Below the pieces are notes generated by a model, which saw only the letters and a list, made by a program, of their open reading frames with translations, did not search any database and was not told where the DNA came from. This document shows positions 27,753 to 36,453 of a stretch of DNA of 64,000 nt, piece after piece. The position numbers and the translations under genes are program-made. The first letter of the stretch is position 1, and each line of letters starts with the position of its first letter. Location: assembly GCF_900141985.1 (NCBI RefSeq), contig NZ_FQZK01000001.1, forward strand, positions 782,003-846,002, written 5' to 3'. This stretch comes from Nocardiopsis flavescens (GTDB lineage: Bacteria; Actinomycetota; Actinomycetes; Streptosporangiales; Streptosporangiaceae).

Positions 27753-28328
27753 TCAGGCGGCGGACGGGGCCGGAGGCCCCCGCAGGATGAGGCTGTGCCG
27801 CAGGTAGGGCAGGCGGATGCGGGCGGGCGCGTCGGCGCCGCGCAGGCGGGGCACGACCGGGCCGCGCGGGGCGGGCAGGCCGCCCAGGGCCACCAGCAGC
27901 GGGAACAGCGCCAGCGCCATGAAGCGCAGGAACGCGAACAGCGAGCGCTCCCCGCGGTGCAGCCACCAGGCGCTGACCAGCGCCGAGACCACGTGCATCC
28001 CGATCATCGTCCACGCGGGCATCGCCGCCTCGGACACCACCTGGCCGGGGTGCGCCGTGGTGTGCGGCGCCCCGAACGAGCCGACGTAGCTGAAGGCGAC
28101 GTGCAGGGCGAACTGGCCCCAGAGCATCCACCCGGTCAGCGCCAGGGGGCCCTGGCGGCGGCCGGTCGCGGCCCAGGCCATGGCGAAGACCAGGGACATG
28201 CCCAGCACCAGGCCCAGGAGCGGGACGTCGTGCCCGGAGCTGAGCGCGTGCCCGTGAGCGGACAGGCTCGCGCACACCAGGGTGAACACCCCGGCGCGCA
28301 GCGGGCGGCACGCTCTGTTCTCGCTCAT
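27753..28328 (-). CDS. Integral membrane protein of the copper/sigma cluster
   Basis: A 191-residue protein with about five membrane segments (VFTLVCASLSAHGHALSSGH; LLGLVLGMSLVFAMAWAA; LTGWMLWGQFALHVAFSY; WTMIGMHVVSALVSAWWL; FLRFMALALFPLLVALGG). Several histidines lie in or next to these segments, consistent with metal or heme contact. The family is not recognised with certainty. It lies upstream of the ECF sigma gene (252 bp gap) and is divergent from the second MerR gene. It may be a metal transporter subunit or a sigma-regulating membrane protein. Confidence 0.75.
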   Translation of the reverse strand: MSENRACRPLRAGVFTLVCASLSAHGHALSSGHDVPLLGLVLGMSLVFAMAWAATGRRQGPLALTGWMLWGQFALHVAFSYVGSFGAPHTTAHPGQVVSEAAMPAWTMIGMHVVSALVSAWWLHRGERSLFAFLRFMALALFPLLVALGGLPAPRGPVVPRLRGADAPARIRLPYLRHSLILRGPPAPSAA

Positions 28329-28409
28329 CTCCCCGCCATCGTCTCACCGCCGCCGGGCCGGGGTACAGCGGGTCGGGGTCGGCCACCGCTCCCCGGGCGG
28401 GCAGAGGAC

Positions 28410-28440
28410 TTGCGCCTCAAGCGGCTTGAGGTACGACAGT
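28410..28440 (+). promoter_or_regulatory. MerR-type promoter with 19-bp spacer and palindrome
   Basis: TTGCGC (28410-28415) and GACAGT (28435-28440) are separated by 19 bp. The palindrome CCTCAAGC-g-GCTTGAGG (28415-28431) has the same core and the same position relative to the hexamers as that of the paralogue at 7668-7698. The ATG follows seven bases after the -10. Confidence 0.65.
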
Positions 28441-28447
28441 GGTCCCC

Positions 28448-29461
28448 ATGAGCGAACACGAGCTGTACCCCATCGGAGACGCCGCCCGGCGCAGCGGCCT
28501 GAGCGTGAGCGCCGTCCGCTTCTACGCCGACGCCGGGATCATCACGCCCACGGACCGCAACGGCACCGGCCACCGGCTGTACGACATCGGCGCCATCGCC
28601 CGGCTGGAGCTGGTCCGCACCCTGCGCGAGCTGGACACCGACCTGGACGAGATCCGCCGCCTGCTCGAAGGGGGCACCACCCTGCACGACCTGCTCACCA
28701 CCCACCTGGCGATCGTCGAACGGCAGGAGCACACCCTGCGGGCCCGCCGGGCGGTGCTGCGGACCCTGATCGAGCAGGGCGGCGGGACCGCCGCACAGGC
28801 CGACCTCATGCACCGGCTGGTCTCCATGACCGACGAGGAGCGCGAGCAGACCGTCGACGACTTCTGGAACGGCGTCGGCGAGGGCCTCGACGTGCCCGAG
28901 GGGTTCGTGGACCGGCTGCGGGCGATGCGCCCGGTGCTGCCGGCGGAGCCCACCGCCGACCAGCTCAAGGCCTGGATCGAGCTGGCCGACCTGCTGCGGG
29001 ACCCGGGGTTTCGCACCGCGGTCCGGGACTACCTGCGCCTGACCTACTCCACCGACATCGGGCGCACCGTGGCCTCCCCGGACTTCCAGGAGTTCGTCCA
29101 CGAGAGCGGCAGCGCGATCATGAAGGAGGTGATGGCCCTGCGGCGGGAGGGCGAGCCGCCCCGCTCCCCCCGGGCCCAGGAGGCGGTCGTCCGTTTCATG
29201 GAGGCCGCCAACGGGCTGTCGGGCACGCCGCTCACCGCGCAGGTGCGCGACCGGATGGCCGACGGGTTCCGGCGGCTCGTCGACATCGAGCGCATGATCG
29301 CGGAGGAGGACGCCGCCTCCGAGGGCCCCGTCTACGACGACACCCAGGGCCGGTACCTGGCCCTGGTGGCTCGGATCAACGGCACCGGGGAGGAGCAGGA
29401 GAGCGACCCCCTCCTGTACTCCTGGCTCGCCGACGCCATGGCGGCCCCCGCCGGGGGCTGA
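28448..29461 (+). CDS. MerR-family transcriptional regulator (paralogue of 6657-7661)
   Basis: A 337-residue MerR regulator: N-terminal winged helix (LYPIGDAARRSGLSVSAVRF and HRLYDIGAIARLELVRTL), an all-helical dimerisation region, and an unrecognised C-terminal domain ending with VYDDTQGRYLALVARINGT. Nearly every block is shared with the paralogue about 21 kb upstream, including DEEREqtVDDFWN. The ATG at 28448 follows GACAGT by seven bases, so the transcript is probably leaderless. Its promoter has a 19-bp spacer with a palindrome, suggesting autoactivation. It is divergent from the copper/sigma cluster, but a shared target is not demonstrated. Confidence 0.9.
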   Translation: MSEHELYPIGDAARRSGLSVSAVRFYADAGIITPTDRNGTGHRLYDIGAIARLELVRTLRELDTDLDEIRRLLEGGTTLHDLLTTHLAIVERQEHTLRARRAVLRTLIEQGGGTAAQADLMHRLVSMTDEEREQTVDDFWNGVGEGLDVPEGFVDRLRAMRPVLPAEPTADQLKAWIELADLLRDPGFRTAVRDYLRLTYSTDIGRTVASPDFQEFVHESGSAIMKEVMALRREGEPPRSPRAQEAVVRFMEAANGLSGTPLTAQVRDRMADGFRRLVDIERMIAEEDAASEGPVYDDTQGRYLALVARINGTGEEQESDPLLYSWLADAMAAPAGG

Positions 29462-29481
29462 GGCCGCCGGGGCCGGGACGG

Positions 29482-30546
29482 TCAGGGCCGCCCGATGCGC
29501 ACGGCGCCGCGGCGGCCCCGCCCCTCGACCGCCCACATGGCGTCCAGGGAGGCGTCGGGCACGGGCAGCAGGTGGGCGTCGACCCAGGTGTCCCCCGCCG
29601 CGGCGCCGGTCCAGGGGTCCTCGATCACGAGGGCGCCCGGGACGGCGCCGTGGCACAGCACCCAGTGCGGCACGTCGAACCCCTGCATGGCCACCAGGGA
29701 GACCAGCAGCAGGACGTGCTCCCCGCGGCCGACGGCGCCGCGCAGGTCGGCCGGGGACGGGCGGCGCGGGTCGACGGGCACCCCGGCCCGCTCCGCGTCC
29801 GCCCGCGAGGCGCGCTGGAGGACGGCGCGCCACTCGCGCTCGGCCCCGGAGTAGGTGTCCAGCAGGACGGGCTCCCCGCCGTCCAGGTGCACGGTGACGG
29901 CGGCGTCGGGCCAGGCGCGGCGCACGGCGGTGCCCAGGCCGACGGGCTCGCAGGCGGGGAAGTTGGTCGCCGCGCGCCACAGGGTCAGCTCGGCCTCGCG
30001 GTCCAGGGCCCCGGGCTCCACCGCCCCGGCCGCCGCCCGGGCGACCAGGGCGGTGACCGCGCCGCAGGAGAAGTCCGTGGTCTGGCGGTAGTACGGGGGC
30101 TCCGCCGTCCCCCCGGCCACCCAGTGCACGTGGCCTGCGGCGGGGTGGCGCGCGTCCCGCGCGTCCCCGCGCGGCGGCCCCATCGGCGCGAACCCGGCCG
30201 CCGCGGCCTGCGCGGCTCCGACCGTCCACCCCTCCCACTTGACCTGGACGAGCCCCCGCTCGCGCGCGTGGGCCAGGACCGCGTCCACCGCCGCCGGGAC
30301 GTCGCCGACGGCGTCGACGATCTTGCCGTAGGCGGTCCCGGGGCGCGCCGTCACCAGCGCCGCCCCCGCCCAGCCGGTCCCCGCGCCGTCGGGGGCGGCC
30401 ACGATCCGCGGCCCGTGGTGGGAGCGGTCCGCCGACCGCCACCGCTCCAGCACCGCCGCGGGGGCGAGGGCGTCCAGCGCGGCGGGCGGGTGCTCCGGGT
30501 CGAAGGGGACGACGACGGGGGCGGTCGCGGCGGGGCGGGCGGTCAT
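29482..30546 (-). CDS. Peptidase C39-like family protein
   Basis: A 354-residue cytoplasmic protein with a papain-like C39-type domain in its second half: catalytic Cys161 in YRQTTDFSCGAVTAL and His294 in VPHWVLCHGAVPG, followed by an Asp in VIEDPWTG. The first half contains VQVKWEGWTVGAAQAAAAGF, reminiscent of a degenerate acetyltransferase or carbohydrate-binding part. In actinobacteria this protein type is often next to siderophore uptake genes, as here (FecCD-type permease 175 bp away on the same strand). Whether it is a peptidase or a peptide cyclase/amide hydrolase is open. Confidence 0.8.
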   Translation of the reverse strand: MTARPAATAPVVVPFDPEHPPAALDALAPAAVLERWRSADRSHHGPRIVAAPDGAGTGWAGAALVTARPGTAYGKIVDAVGDVPAAVDAVLAHARERGLVQVKWEGWTVGAAQAAAAGFAPMGPPRGDARDARHPAAGHVHWVAGGTAEPPYYRQTTDFSCGAVTALVARAAAGAVEPGALDREAELTLWRAATNFPACEPVGLGTAVRRAWPDAAVTVHLDGGEPVLLDTYSGAEREWRAVLQRASRADAERAGVPVDPRRPSPADLRGAVGRGEHVLLLVSLVAMQGFDVPHWVLCHGAVPGALVIEDPWTGAAAGDTWVDAHLLPVPDASLDAMWAVEGRGRRGAVRIGRP

Positions 30547-30668
30547 GCGGTCCTCCGGGCGGGTTCGGCGGGCGGATGGGCGGGACGGGCGGGCTCCGCG
30601 GTCATACGGGCGCGGTCCGCTGGGCGGGGCGGGTCATGCGGTCCTCCGGGCGGGTTCGGCGGACGGAT
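30541..30668. repeat. Imperfect tandem duplication including the C39 start codon region
   Basis: The block beginning GGTCATGCGGTCCTCCGGGC at 30541 recurs at 30632-30668 with one mismatch over 37 bases, and a shorter relative (GGTCATACGGG) occurs at 30600. The first copy includes the C39 start codon, so the second copy holds a duplicated, unused start region. Confidence 0.65.
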
Positions 30669-30721
30669 CCGGCGGGGCGTGCGGTCCCGCGGGCGGGGCG
30701 GGCGATGCGGACGGGACGGGG

Positions 30722-32851
30722 TCAGGCACGGGAGCGGCGCAGCAGCCAGACCAGGTAGGGCGCCCCGATCAGGGCGACCATGAGCCCGGCGGGCAGCTGC
30801 GCGGGCGCGATGAGGGCGCGGCCCAGGGTGTCGGCGAGGCTGACCAGCAGCGCGCCCAGCACCATCGCGACCGGCAGGGCGCGCCCGTTGCGGGCGCCGA
30901 CCAGCGCGCGGGCCAGGTGCGGGGCGATGAGCCCGACGAAGCCCACGACCCCGACCGCGACCACGCCCAGGGCGGCCAGCACCGCGGCGCCGGCCAGCAG
31001 CGCGGGCCGCACCCGCTCCACCCGCATCCCGAGGACGCGCGGGGTGTCCTCGTCGACGGCGAGCAGGTCGAGGTGGCGGGCCAGGCCGATGACCACCGGC
31101 GCGGCGACCAGCAGGGCCGCCGCGACCGGCACGACGTCGGGGAAGGTGCGCCCGTAGGTCGTCCCGGACAGCCACGTGAAGATGCGCGGGGTCTGCCACG
31201 GGTCGGCGCGCAGCAGCAGGAACGTGGTGAGCGCGCTCAGGGCGTACCCGCACCCGATACCGATCAGCACGAACCGGTCCGGGCGCAGTCCGCCCCGCCG
31301 GGCCAGCACCGTGATCAGGGCGAACGCGGCCAGACCCCCGAGCACCGCCATGACCGGCAGCGGCGGGAGCCCGGAGTCCGGGCCCGAGGTCACGACGACC
31401 ACCGCGCCCAGCCCGGCGCCCGCGGTGATGCCCAGCAGCCCCGGCTCCGCGAGGGGGTTGCGCACGGCGCCCTGGACGATGCCCCCGGCCAGGGCGAGCG
31501 CCGCCCCGGCCAGCACGGCGGCTGCCACCCGGGGCACCCGCTCGTCCAGAGCCCGGCCCACCAGGTCCGGGGCGGTGCCCTGGAGCCAGAGCGCGATGTC
31601 CCCGGTGCGCAGCCACAGGCCGCCAGCGAGCGTGCCCGCCAGCACCGCGCCGGCGAGCAGCGCGGACGCGGTGAGCAGGACGGCGAGGAAGCGCCCGCGC
31701 GAGCGCGGCCCCGACCGGGCGCCGGGGGGCCTGCGGACCGGGCCCGCGTCGCGCAGGCGCAGGGCCAAGACCACGATGAGGACGCCGCCCAGCAGCGCCG
31801 TCGGCACCCCGGTGGGGATCGAGGCGGCACCCTCCGCGCCCAGCAGTGCGCGCAGCGACGCGTCCGCGAACAGCACCAGCAGCGCGCCCAGGAGCCCGGA
31901 GACCGTCACGAGCAAAAGGTGCCGCCGCAGCGGGGGGACCCGCCCGGCGAGCAGGCGCGCCAGGACGGGGGCGCCCAGGCCGATGAACGCGATCGGCCCG
32001 GCCAGGGTGACCGAGGCGCCGGTCAGGAGCACCGCGCAGAGCACGGCCGCGACCCGGGTCCGGGCGACCGGCACGCCCAGCGAGGCCGCGGTGTCGTCGC
32101 CCAGGCCCAGCACGTCGAGCCTGCGGCCCAGCAGCAGGGCCGCGCAGAGCACGAGCGCGATGAGCGGCATGGCGCGCAGCGAGGCGTTGATGTCGAGCTG
32201 GGCGAGGGAGCCGCTGCCCCAGGCGAAAAGGCCGGTGGTGTTCTCCTTGAACAGGATGAGCAGCATGGCGGTCGCCGCGTCCAGGGCCATCGCCGTCACC
32301 GACCCGGCCAGGACGAGCCGGGTGGTCGCGGTGCCCGCGGAGCGCCCCGCCAGCCCCAGCACCAGCGCCGCCGCCAGCAGGCCGCCGGTGAAGGCCGCCA
32401 GGCCCGAGGCCCACAGCGGGACGGCCAGGCCGAGGGCGGCGACGAGGGTGAGGGAGAAGTAGGAGCCGGCGGTCACCGCGAGGGTGTCGGGCGAGGCCAG
32501 GGCGTTGCGGGTGACGGACTGGAGCAGGGCCCCGGCGGCGCCCAGGGCGAAGCCCACGGCCACGCCGGCCAGCAGCCGGGGCAGCCGCGAGCCCGCCAGC
32601 ACATCGCCGACCGGGACCCCGCCGACCTCCTCGCGCGCGCCGGCCGCGTAGCGGACCAGGTCCCACCAGCCCACGCCGGACGTGCCCTGGGTGAGGTGCC
32701 ACAGGCCCACCGCGAGGATCGCGGCGGCCAGGGCCGCGGACACCGCCGCCCCGGCGGCCCCGCCGCGCACGCCCAGGCGCGGCGGCGGGGTCGGCCGGGG
32801 CGGTCCGGCGGGCGGTGCGCCCGCCGGACCGGTGCCGGGGAGGACGCTCAT
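30722..32851 (-). CDS. Fused FecCD-family iron-siderophore ABC permease (FhuB-like)
   Basis: A 709-residue membrane protein made of two FecCD permease halves in one chain, as in FhuB. Half 1 includes SRLPRLLAGVAVGFALGAAG, LGLGDDTAASLGVPVARTRV and FIGLGAPVLARLLAG; half 2 repeats these with VPRVAAAVLAGAALALAGGI, AVDEDTPRVLGMRVERVRP and GFVGLIAPHLARALVG. The latter segments are the cytoplasmic coupling loops that contact the ATPase. About 20 membrane helices are expected. The ATG at 32851 overlaps the stop of the binding-protein gene (ATGA). Gene order is ATPase, binding protein, permease, all overlapping and probably iron-repressed. Confidence 0.93.
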   Translation of the reverse strand: MSVLPGTGPAGAPPAGPPRPTPPPRLGVRGGAAGAAVSAALAAAILAVGLWHLTQGTSGVGWWDLVRYAAGAREEVGGVPVGDVLAGSRLPRLLAGVAVGFALGAAGALLQSVTRNALASPDTLAVTAGSYFSLTLVAALGLAVPLWASGLAAFTGGLLAAALVLGLAGRSAGTATTRLVLAGSVTAMALDAATAMLLILFKENTTGLFAWGSGSLAQLDINASLRAMPLIALVLCAALLLGRRLDVLGLGDDTAASLGVPVARTRVAAVLCAVLLTGASVTLAGPIAFIGLGAPVLARLLAGRVPPLRRHLLLVTVSGLLGALLVLFADASLRALLGAEGAASIPTGVPTALLGGVLIVVLALRLRDAGPVRRPPGARSGPRSRGRFLAVLLTASALLAGAVLAGTLAGGLWLRTGDIALWLQGTAPDLVGRALDERVPRVAAAVLAGAALALAGGIVQGAVRNPLAEPGLLGITAGAGLGAVVVVTSGPDSGLPPLPVMAVLGGLAAFALITVLARRGGLRPDRFVLIGIGCGYALSALTTFLLLRADPWQTPRIFTWLSGTTYGRTFPDVVPVAAALLVAAPVVIGLARHLDLLAVDEDTPRVLGMRVERVRPALLAGAAVLAALGVVAVGVVGFVGLIAPHLARALVGARNGRALPVAMVLGALLVSLADTLGRALIAPAQLPAGLMVALIGAPYLVWLLRRSRA

Positions 32852-33903
32852 TCCCCGGTGAGGGCGTCGGCGAAGGCGTCGACGGCCTGCGCGGTCGAGC
32901 GCGGGCCGCCCGCGCCCCAGATCCGCGGGGGGAAGGCGTGCGCCCGGTCCTCGCGGACGGCCGGGAGGGACGTCCAGATGGGGTTCTTCTCCAGCTCCTC
33001 GACGTAGCCGCCCACACCCTCGTCGTTGGCGTAGAAGAGGTTGGCCTCCCCCACGGCGGTGAGGCCCTCGACGTCGGTCTGCGCCAGGCCGTAGGAGGCG
33101 TTCACGCCGCCGTCGCCGTACGCCTCGTTGATCTCGTCCGTCCAGACCGGGGTGAGCCCCAGCTCCTCGCCGAGCGCGGTGAACAGCGCGCCCTCGCCGT
33201 AGGGGCGCACGGTGAGGTTGCCGCCCTGGAGCCAGCCGTCGAAGTAGAGGAAGTCCGTGGTGGGCAGGTCGACGGCGGCGACCTCCTCCCGGGCCTGTTC
33301 GAGCCCGGCGTCGAACTCCGCCAGGACCGCGTCGGCGCGCTCGGTGCGGCCGGTGGCCTCGCCGATCATCCGGAAGACCTCGCGCATGTTGCCGATGGGG
33401 TCGGCCGGGTCGGCGCCCAGCGTGACCAGCACCGGCACGCCGCGCTCCTCCAGGCGGGCGATCATCTCGTCGTCGGGGTCGAAGGCCTCCACGACGATGA
33501 GGTCGGGGTCGGTGGAGTAGAGGGTGTCGAGGTCGGGCTCCTCGCGGCTGCCGATGTCGGTCACGCCCTCGGGCAGCTCCTCGGCGCTGACCCAGGTGCT
33601 GTAGCCCTCGGTGTCGGAGACGGCGACGGGGGTGACGCACAGGGTGAGGGCGTCCTCGACCTGCTGCCACTCCAGCACCGCGACGCGCTCGGCGGGGGCG
33701 TCCAGCTCCACCGTGCGGCCGACGCCGTCGGTGAGGGTCACCGGCCCGGTGGAGGTGGCGGTGTCGTCCTGCTCGCAGCTCGGCGACGCGGGCGCGGCGA
33801 CGCCGCCCTCCGCGGGTTCGTCGACGCTGGTGGTGCCGCATCCGGTGGCGGCGAGGGCGAGGGCGGCGGTGGCCGCGGTCGCGAGGTGGCGGAGCCGGGT
33901 CAT
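32848..33903 (-). CDS. Iron-siderophore ABC transporter substrate-binding lipoprotein
   Basis: A 351-residue class III (TroA/FhuD/BtuF-like) binding protein. The lipobox ALAATGC gives lipid Cys22. The fold pattern is seen: VTLTDGVGRTVELDAPAERV at the start, then DPDLIVVEAFDPDDEMIARL and ADAVLAEFDAGLEQAREEVA along the linking helix. It would capture a ferric siderophore outside the membrane. ATGA overlaps couple it to the ATPase gene before it and the permease gene after it. Confidence 0.92.
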   Translation of the reverse strand: MTRLRHLATAATAALALAATGCGTTSVDEPAEGGVAAPASPSCEQDDTATSTGPVTLTDGVGRTVELDAPAERVAVLEWQQVEDALTLCVTPVAVSDTEGYSTWVSAEELPEGVTDIGSREEPDLDTLYSTDPDLIVVEAFDPDDEMIARLEERGVPVLVTLGADPADPIGNMREVFRMIGEATGRTERADAVLAEFDAGLEQAREEVAAVDLPTTDFLYFDGWLQGGNLTVRPYGEGALFTALGEELGLTPVWTDEINEAYGDGGVNASYGLAQTDVEGLTAVGEANLFYANDEGVGGYVEELEKNPIWTSLPAVREDRAHAFPPRIWGAGGPRSTAQAVDAFADALTGE

Positions 33904-34778
33904 GGGTGGTTCTCTCTGCTCTGGTGTCGCGGTGTGTGCGTGCGGCCGGGGGCGCCGGACCGGGTGCGCGCCGGGTGGCGGCCCACGGGGTCCATGCGCA
34001 GCCGTCCGCTGCGGGGGTCCTGGGTGACCTCGACCGGGATGCCGTAGACCGCGCCGAGGTTGCGCGCGGTGAGGACGTCGGCGGGGGCGCCCGCGGCGTG
34101 GACGCGGCCGGCGCTGAGCAGCACCAGCGTGTCCGCGACGCGGGCCGCGTGGTCGAGGTCGTGCAGCACGACGCCGACGGCGGCGCCGTGGTCCTCGGCG
34201 AGGTCGCGGATGAGGTCGAGGGTCTCGACCTGGTAGCGCAGGTCGAGGTGGTTGGTGGGCTCGTCCAGCAGGACGACGCCGGTGTCCTGGGCCAGGCAGG
34301 CGGCGAGCCAGACGCGCTGCATCTCGCCGCCGGAGAGCTCCCCGGCGGCCCGGTCGGCCATGGCGTCCACGCCGGTGGCGGCCATGGCGTCCTCGACGGC
34401 GGCGCGGTCCCGCGGGGAGGGCCCGCCGAAGCCGCGCCGGTGGGGGTGGCGGCCGAAGGCCACGACCTCGCGCACCGTCAGGCCCTCGGGCGAGGGGCGG
34501 GATTGGGAGAACAGGGTGACCTCGCGGGCGAAGGCGCGGGCGCTGAGCCGCGCGGCCGGGTATCCCGGCTTCCCGTCGCCGCCGCCGAGCACCACCTGTC
34601 CGCCGTCGACACGGTGCAGCCGGGCGAGGGCGCGCAGGAGCGTGGACTTGCCGCTGCCGTTGGGTCCCACCAGGGCGGTGACGCGTCCGGGCTCCAGGGC
34701 CAGGGAGGCCCCGTGGACGACCGCGGTGCCGCCGTAGCGCAGGACCAGCCCGTCCCCGGTGAGGGCGCGGCCCGTCAC
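33900..34778 (-). CDS. Iron-siderophore ABC transporter ATP-binding protein
   Basis: A 292-residue FepC/FhuC-type ATPase. Walker A is GPNGSGKST at residues 38-46, the signature is GELSGGEMQRVWLA, Walker B is DTGVVLLDEPTNHLD, and the H-loop lies in GVVLHDLDHAAR. The GTG at 34778 is chosen because homology begins there; an upstream in-frame GTG would add an Arg/Pro-rich extension. No good ribosome site precedes it. The iron box at 35128-35146 would leave about 350 bp of leader. The stop overlaps the binding-protein start. Confidence 0.9.
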   Translation of the reverse strand: MTGRALTGDGLVLRYGGTAVVHGASLALEPGRVTALVGPNGSGKSTLLRALARLHRVDGGQVVLGGGDGKPGYPAARLSARAFAREVTLFSQSRPSPEGLTVREVVAFGRHPHRRGFGGPSPRDRAAVEDAMAATGVDAMADRAAGELSGGEMQRVWLAACLAQDTGVVLLDEPTNHLDLRYQVETLDLIRDLAEDHGAAVGVVLHDLDHAARVADTLVLLSAGRVHAAGAPADVLTARNLGAVYGIPVEVTQDPRSGRLRMDPVGRHPARTRSGAPGRTHTPRHQSRENHP

Positions 34779-35127
34779 GGCGCGGCGGCGCGCGGGGCGC
34801 CGTGTCCGGGGCGGCGGTGCGCCCGGGCGGCGGGCGCGTGCGCGGCGGCATCCGGCCGAACGCACGCGCGACCGGGGAACGTGCACAGGCGGCCGCGGGA
34901 AGAAGCGGCCACGGCACGCGCACGCCCCGAGGAGGGCGCGTGCGGACGGCCGCCCGGAGCGGCGGACGCGGGACCGGGTCGGGCGGGCGCGCCGACGCCC
35001 GGCGCGGACGGCGCCGCGGCGGCGGGCACGCGGGCCCCCGGAGCGGCGGCCCCGGCGGGCGCGGGACGTCCGCGCAGGTCGCGCAGGGGATCCGGGCGTG
35101 CCGGGGCACGGCCACCCGAAGAGGAGC
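34779..35127 (-). other. Long GC-rich leader of the siderophore operon
   Basis: About 350 bp between the iron box and the ATPase start. A minus-strand frame from 35143 runs through it, but its product is Ala/Pro/Arg/Gly-rich with no family feature, so I do not call a gene. It may be an untranslated leader, or an internal promoter closer to 34778 may have been missed. Confidence 0.4.
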
Positions 35128-35146
35128 TTAGGTTAGCCTTCACTCA
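35128..35146 (-). promoter_or_regulatory. DmdR/IdeR-like iron box
   Basis: TTAGGTTAGCCTTCACTCA matches the DtxR-family 19-bp box perfectly in its left half (TTAGGTTAGCCT) and poorly in its right half. It lies in an AT-rich patch between the AraC stop and the siderophore operon, where Fe(II)-loaded repressor would block the minus-strand promoter. Confidence 0.65.
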
Positions 35147-35179
35147 CTCAGGATAGATTTGTCCGCTTTGTGGCTGCAA

Positions 35180-36085
35180 TCAGGACTTCTGGACACCCGA
35201 TACGGGATTCCGGTCACCGGCGCCCCGCGCGGCGCCGGTGTAGGCGCCCGGGGTCGCGCCCATCACCCGGCGGAAAGCGTCGATGAACGTGCTGGTCTGG
35301 GCGTATCCGAGCAGCTCCGCGGCATCCTGGACCTCGTGCCCCTCGCTGAGCAGCGTCAGCGCCCGGTGGACGCGCAGTGACCGTCGCCACTGCGCGAACG
35401 ACAGGCCGGTGGCGGATCTGAACGCGCGGCTGACGGTGCGGGCGCTCACCCCCAGCTCCCGCGCCCACTCGTCCAGGGAGCGGGCGTCGGCGGGGTCCGC
35501 CAGCAGGGCCTCCACCACCGCGTCGACCCGGGCGTCGCCGGGCAGGTGCAGCGCGGGCTGCGGCTCCGCGGGCTCCAGCACGTCGAACACGACGGCCTCC
35601 GCCCGCGCCCGCGCCCCGGCGTCGAGGTCCGTGCGGGCCAGCCGGATCAGCAGCGATTCCAGGAGCGGGGTCATGGCGATGGCCGTCGGGCCCGCGAAGG
35701 CGACCGGGCTGCGCTCGGGGGCGAAGAAGGCGGTGTGGAACTCGGCCCCGGCCGTCAGCCGCCCCGCGTGCACCTCCCCCGCGGGCACCCACAGCCCGCA
35801 CCCCTCCGAGACGGTGAAGAGGCGGTCCCCGGCCCGGGAGGTCAGCGCCCCGCGCCCCACCCACACCAGTTCGTGGGCGGGGTGCACGTGCGGCTCCCAC
35901 TCGGCGGGGGCGCCCAGCACGTGCGACTCCGCGATGATCACGAAGGGCACGGCCGCACCTCCGGGCAGCGGGGAGGCCCGCCGCACGGTGGTGTCGGGCT
36001 CGCGACGCCAGGCGCCCCGGCCGGCGCCCTCGCGCGGGGCCGCGCCCGCGGGCGCACGGCGCCCGGCGGTCCTGACCTGATGCAC
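35180..36085 (-). CDS. AraC-family transcriptional regulator
   Basis: A 301-residue AraC regulator with an N-terminal cupin-like sensing domain (SHVLGAPAEWEPHVHPAHEL, then GCGLWVPAGEVHAGRL) and a C-terminal pair of helix-turn-helices (LDEWARELGVSARTVSRAFR and VQDAAELLGYAQTSTFIDAF, then RRVMGATPGAY). The GTG at 36085 follows a GAGGGGG ribosome site. It lies 33 bp upstream of the iron box on the same strand as the siderophore importer. AraC proteins beside siderophore genes often sense the siderophore; that link is inference here. Confidence 0.9.
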   Translation of the reverse strand: MHQVRTAGRRAPAGAAPREGAGRGAWRREPDTTVRRASPLPGGAAVPFVIIAESHVLGAPAEWEPHVHPAHELVWVGRGALTSRAGDRLFTVSEGCGLWVPAGEVHAGRLTAGAEFHTAFFAPERSPVAFAGPTAIAMTPLLESLLIRLARTDLDAGARARAEAVVFDVLEPAEPQPALHLPGDARVDAVVEALLADPADARSLDEWARELGVSARTVSRAFRSATGLSFAQWRRSLRVHRALTLLSEGHEVQDAAELLGYAQTSTFIDAFRRVMGATPGAYTGAARGAGDRNPVSGVQKS

Positions 36086-36453
36086 GGCGGTCCACCCCCT
36101 CGGCTCTCGGAAGCGGCCCCGGGGCCGCCCGTCGGCGTGTCCTCCCGGGCGGCGGGGCGGAGCGCCCCGCACCCCGCGGCGCCGACCCCTCACGGTATCC
36201 CCGCACCTCACCCGCCCTGCCGTCGGGTCCGCGCCCCCGGGCGCGCACCGGTGCGGGACCGCCCCCGCGCTCCGGACCGGCCGCCCCCGGGGCGCGCCGA
36301 CGGGGCACCCCTGCGGCGCCGGGGGTCCCGGCCGGGCGGGACCTTGCGCACCGGTGCCGGGGGGCGTCCGCCCCCTGGCCTGCCGGGCGGCACTGCCCGA
36401 TCCTGGTCACGCCCCCCGGAACCGCGTCCCCGCACCGCACAGGAGTGCCCACC
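36086..36453. other. Divergent intergenic region, no gene seen
   Basis: About 370 bp between AraC (minus) and the nitronate monooxygenase-like gene (plus). The sequence is GC-rich with no clear promoter hexamers, hairpins or coding frame. Confidence 0.4.

Noticed and set aside
34775..35143. A 122-codon minus-strand frame starting in the iron box
   Set aside because: Ala/Pro/Arg/Gly low complexity, overlaps the ATPase start, no ribosome site.
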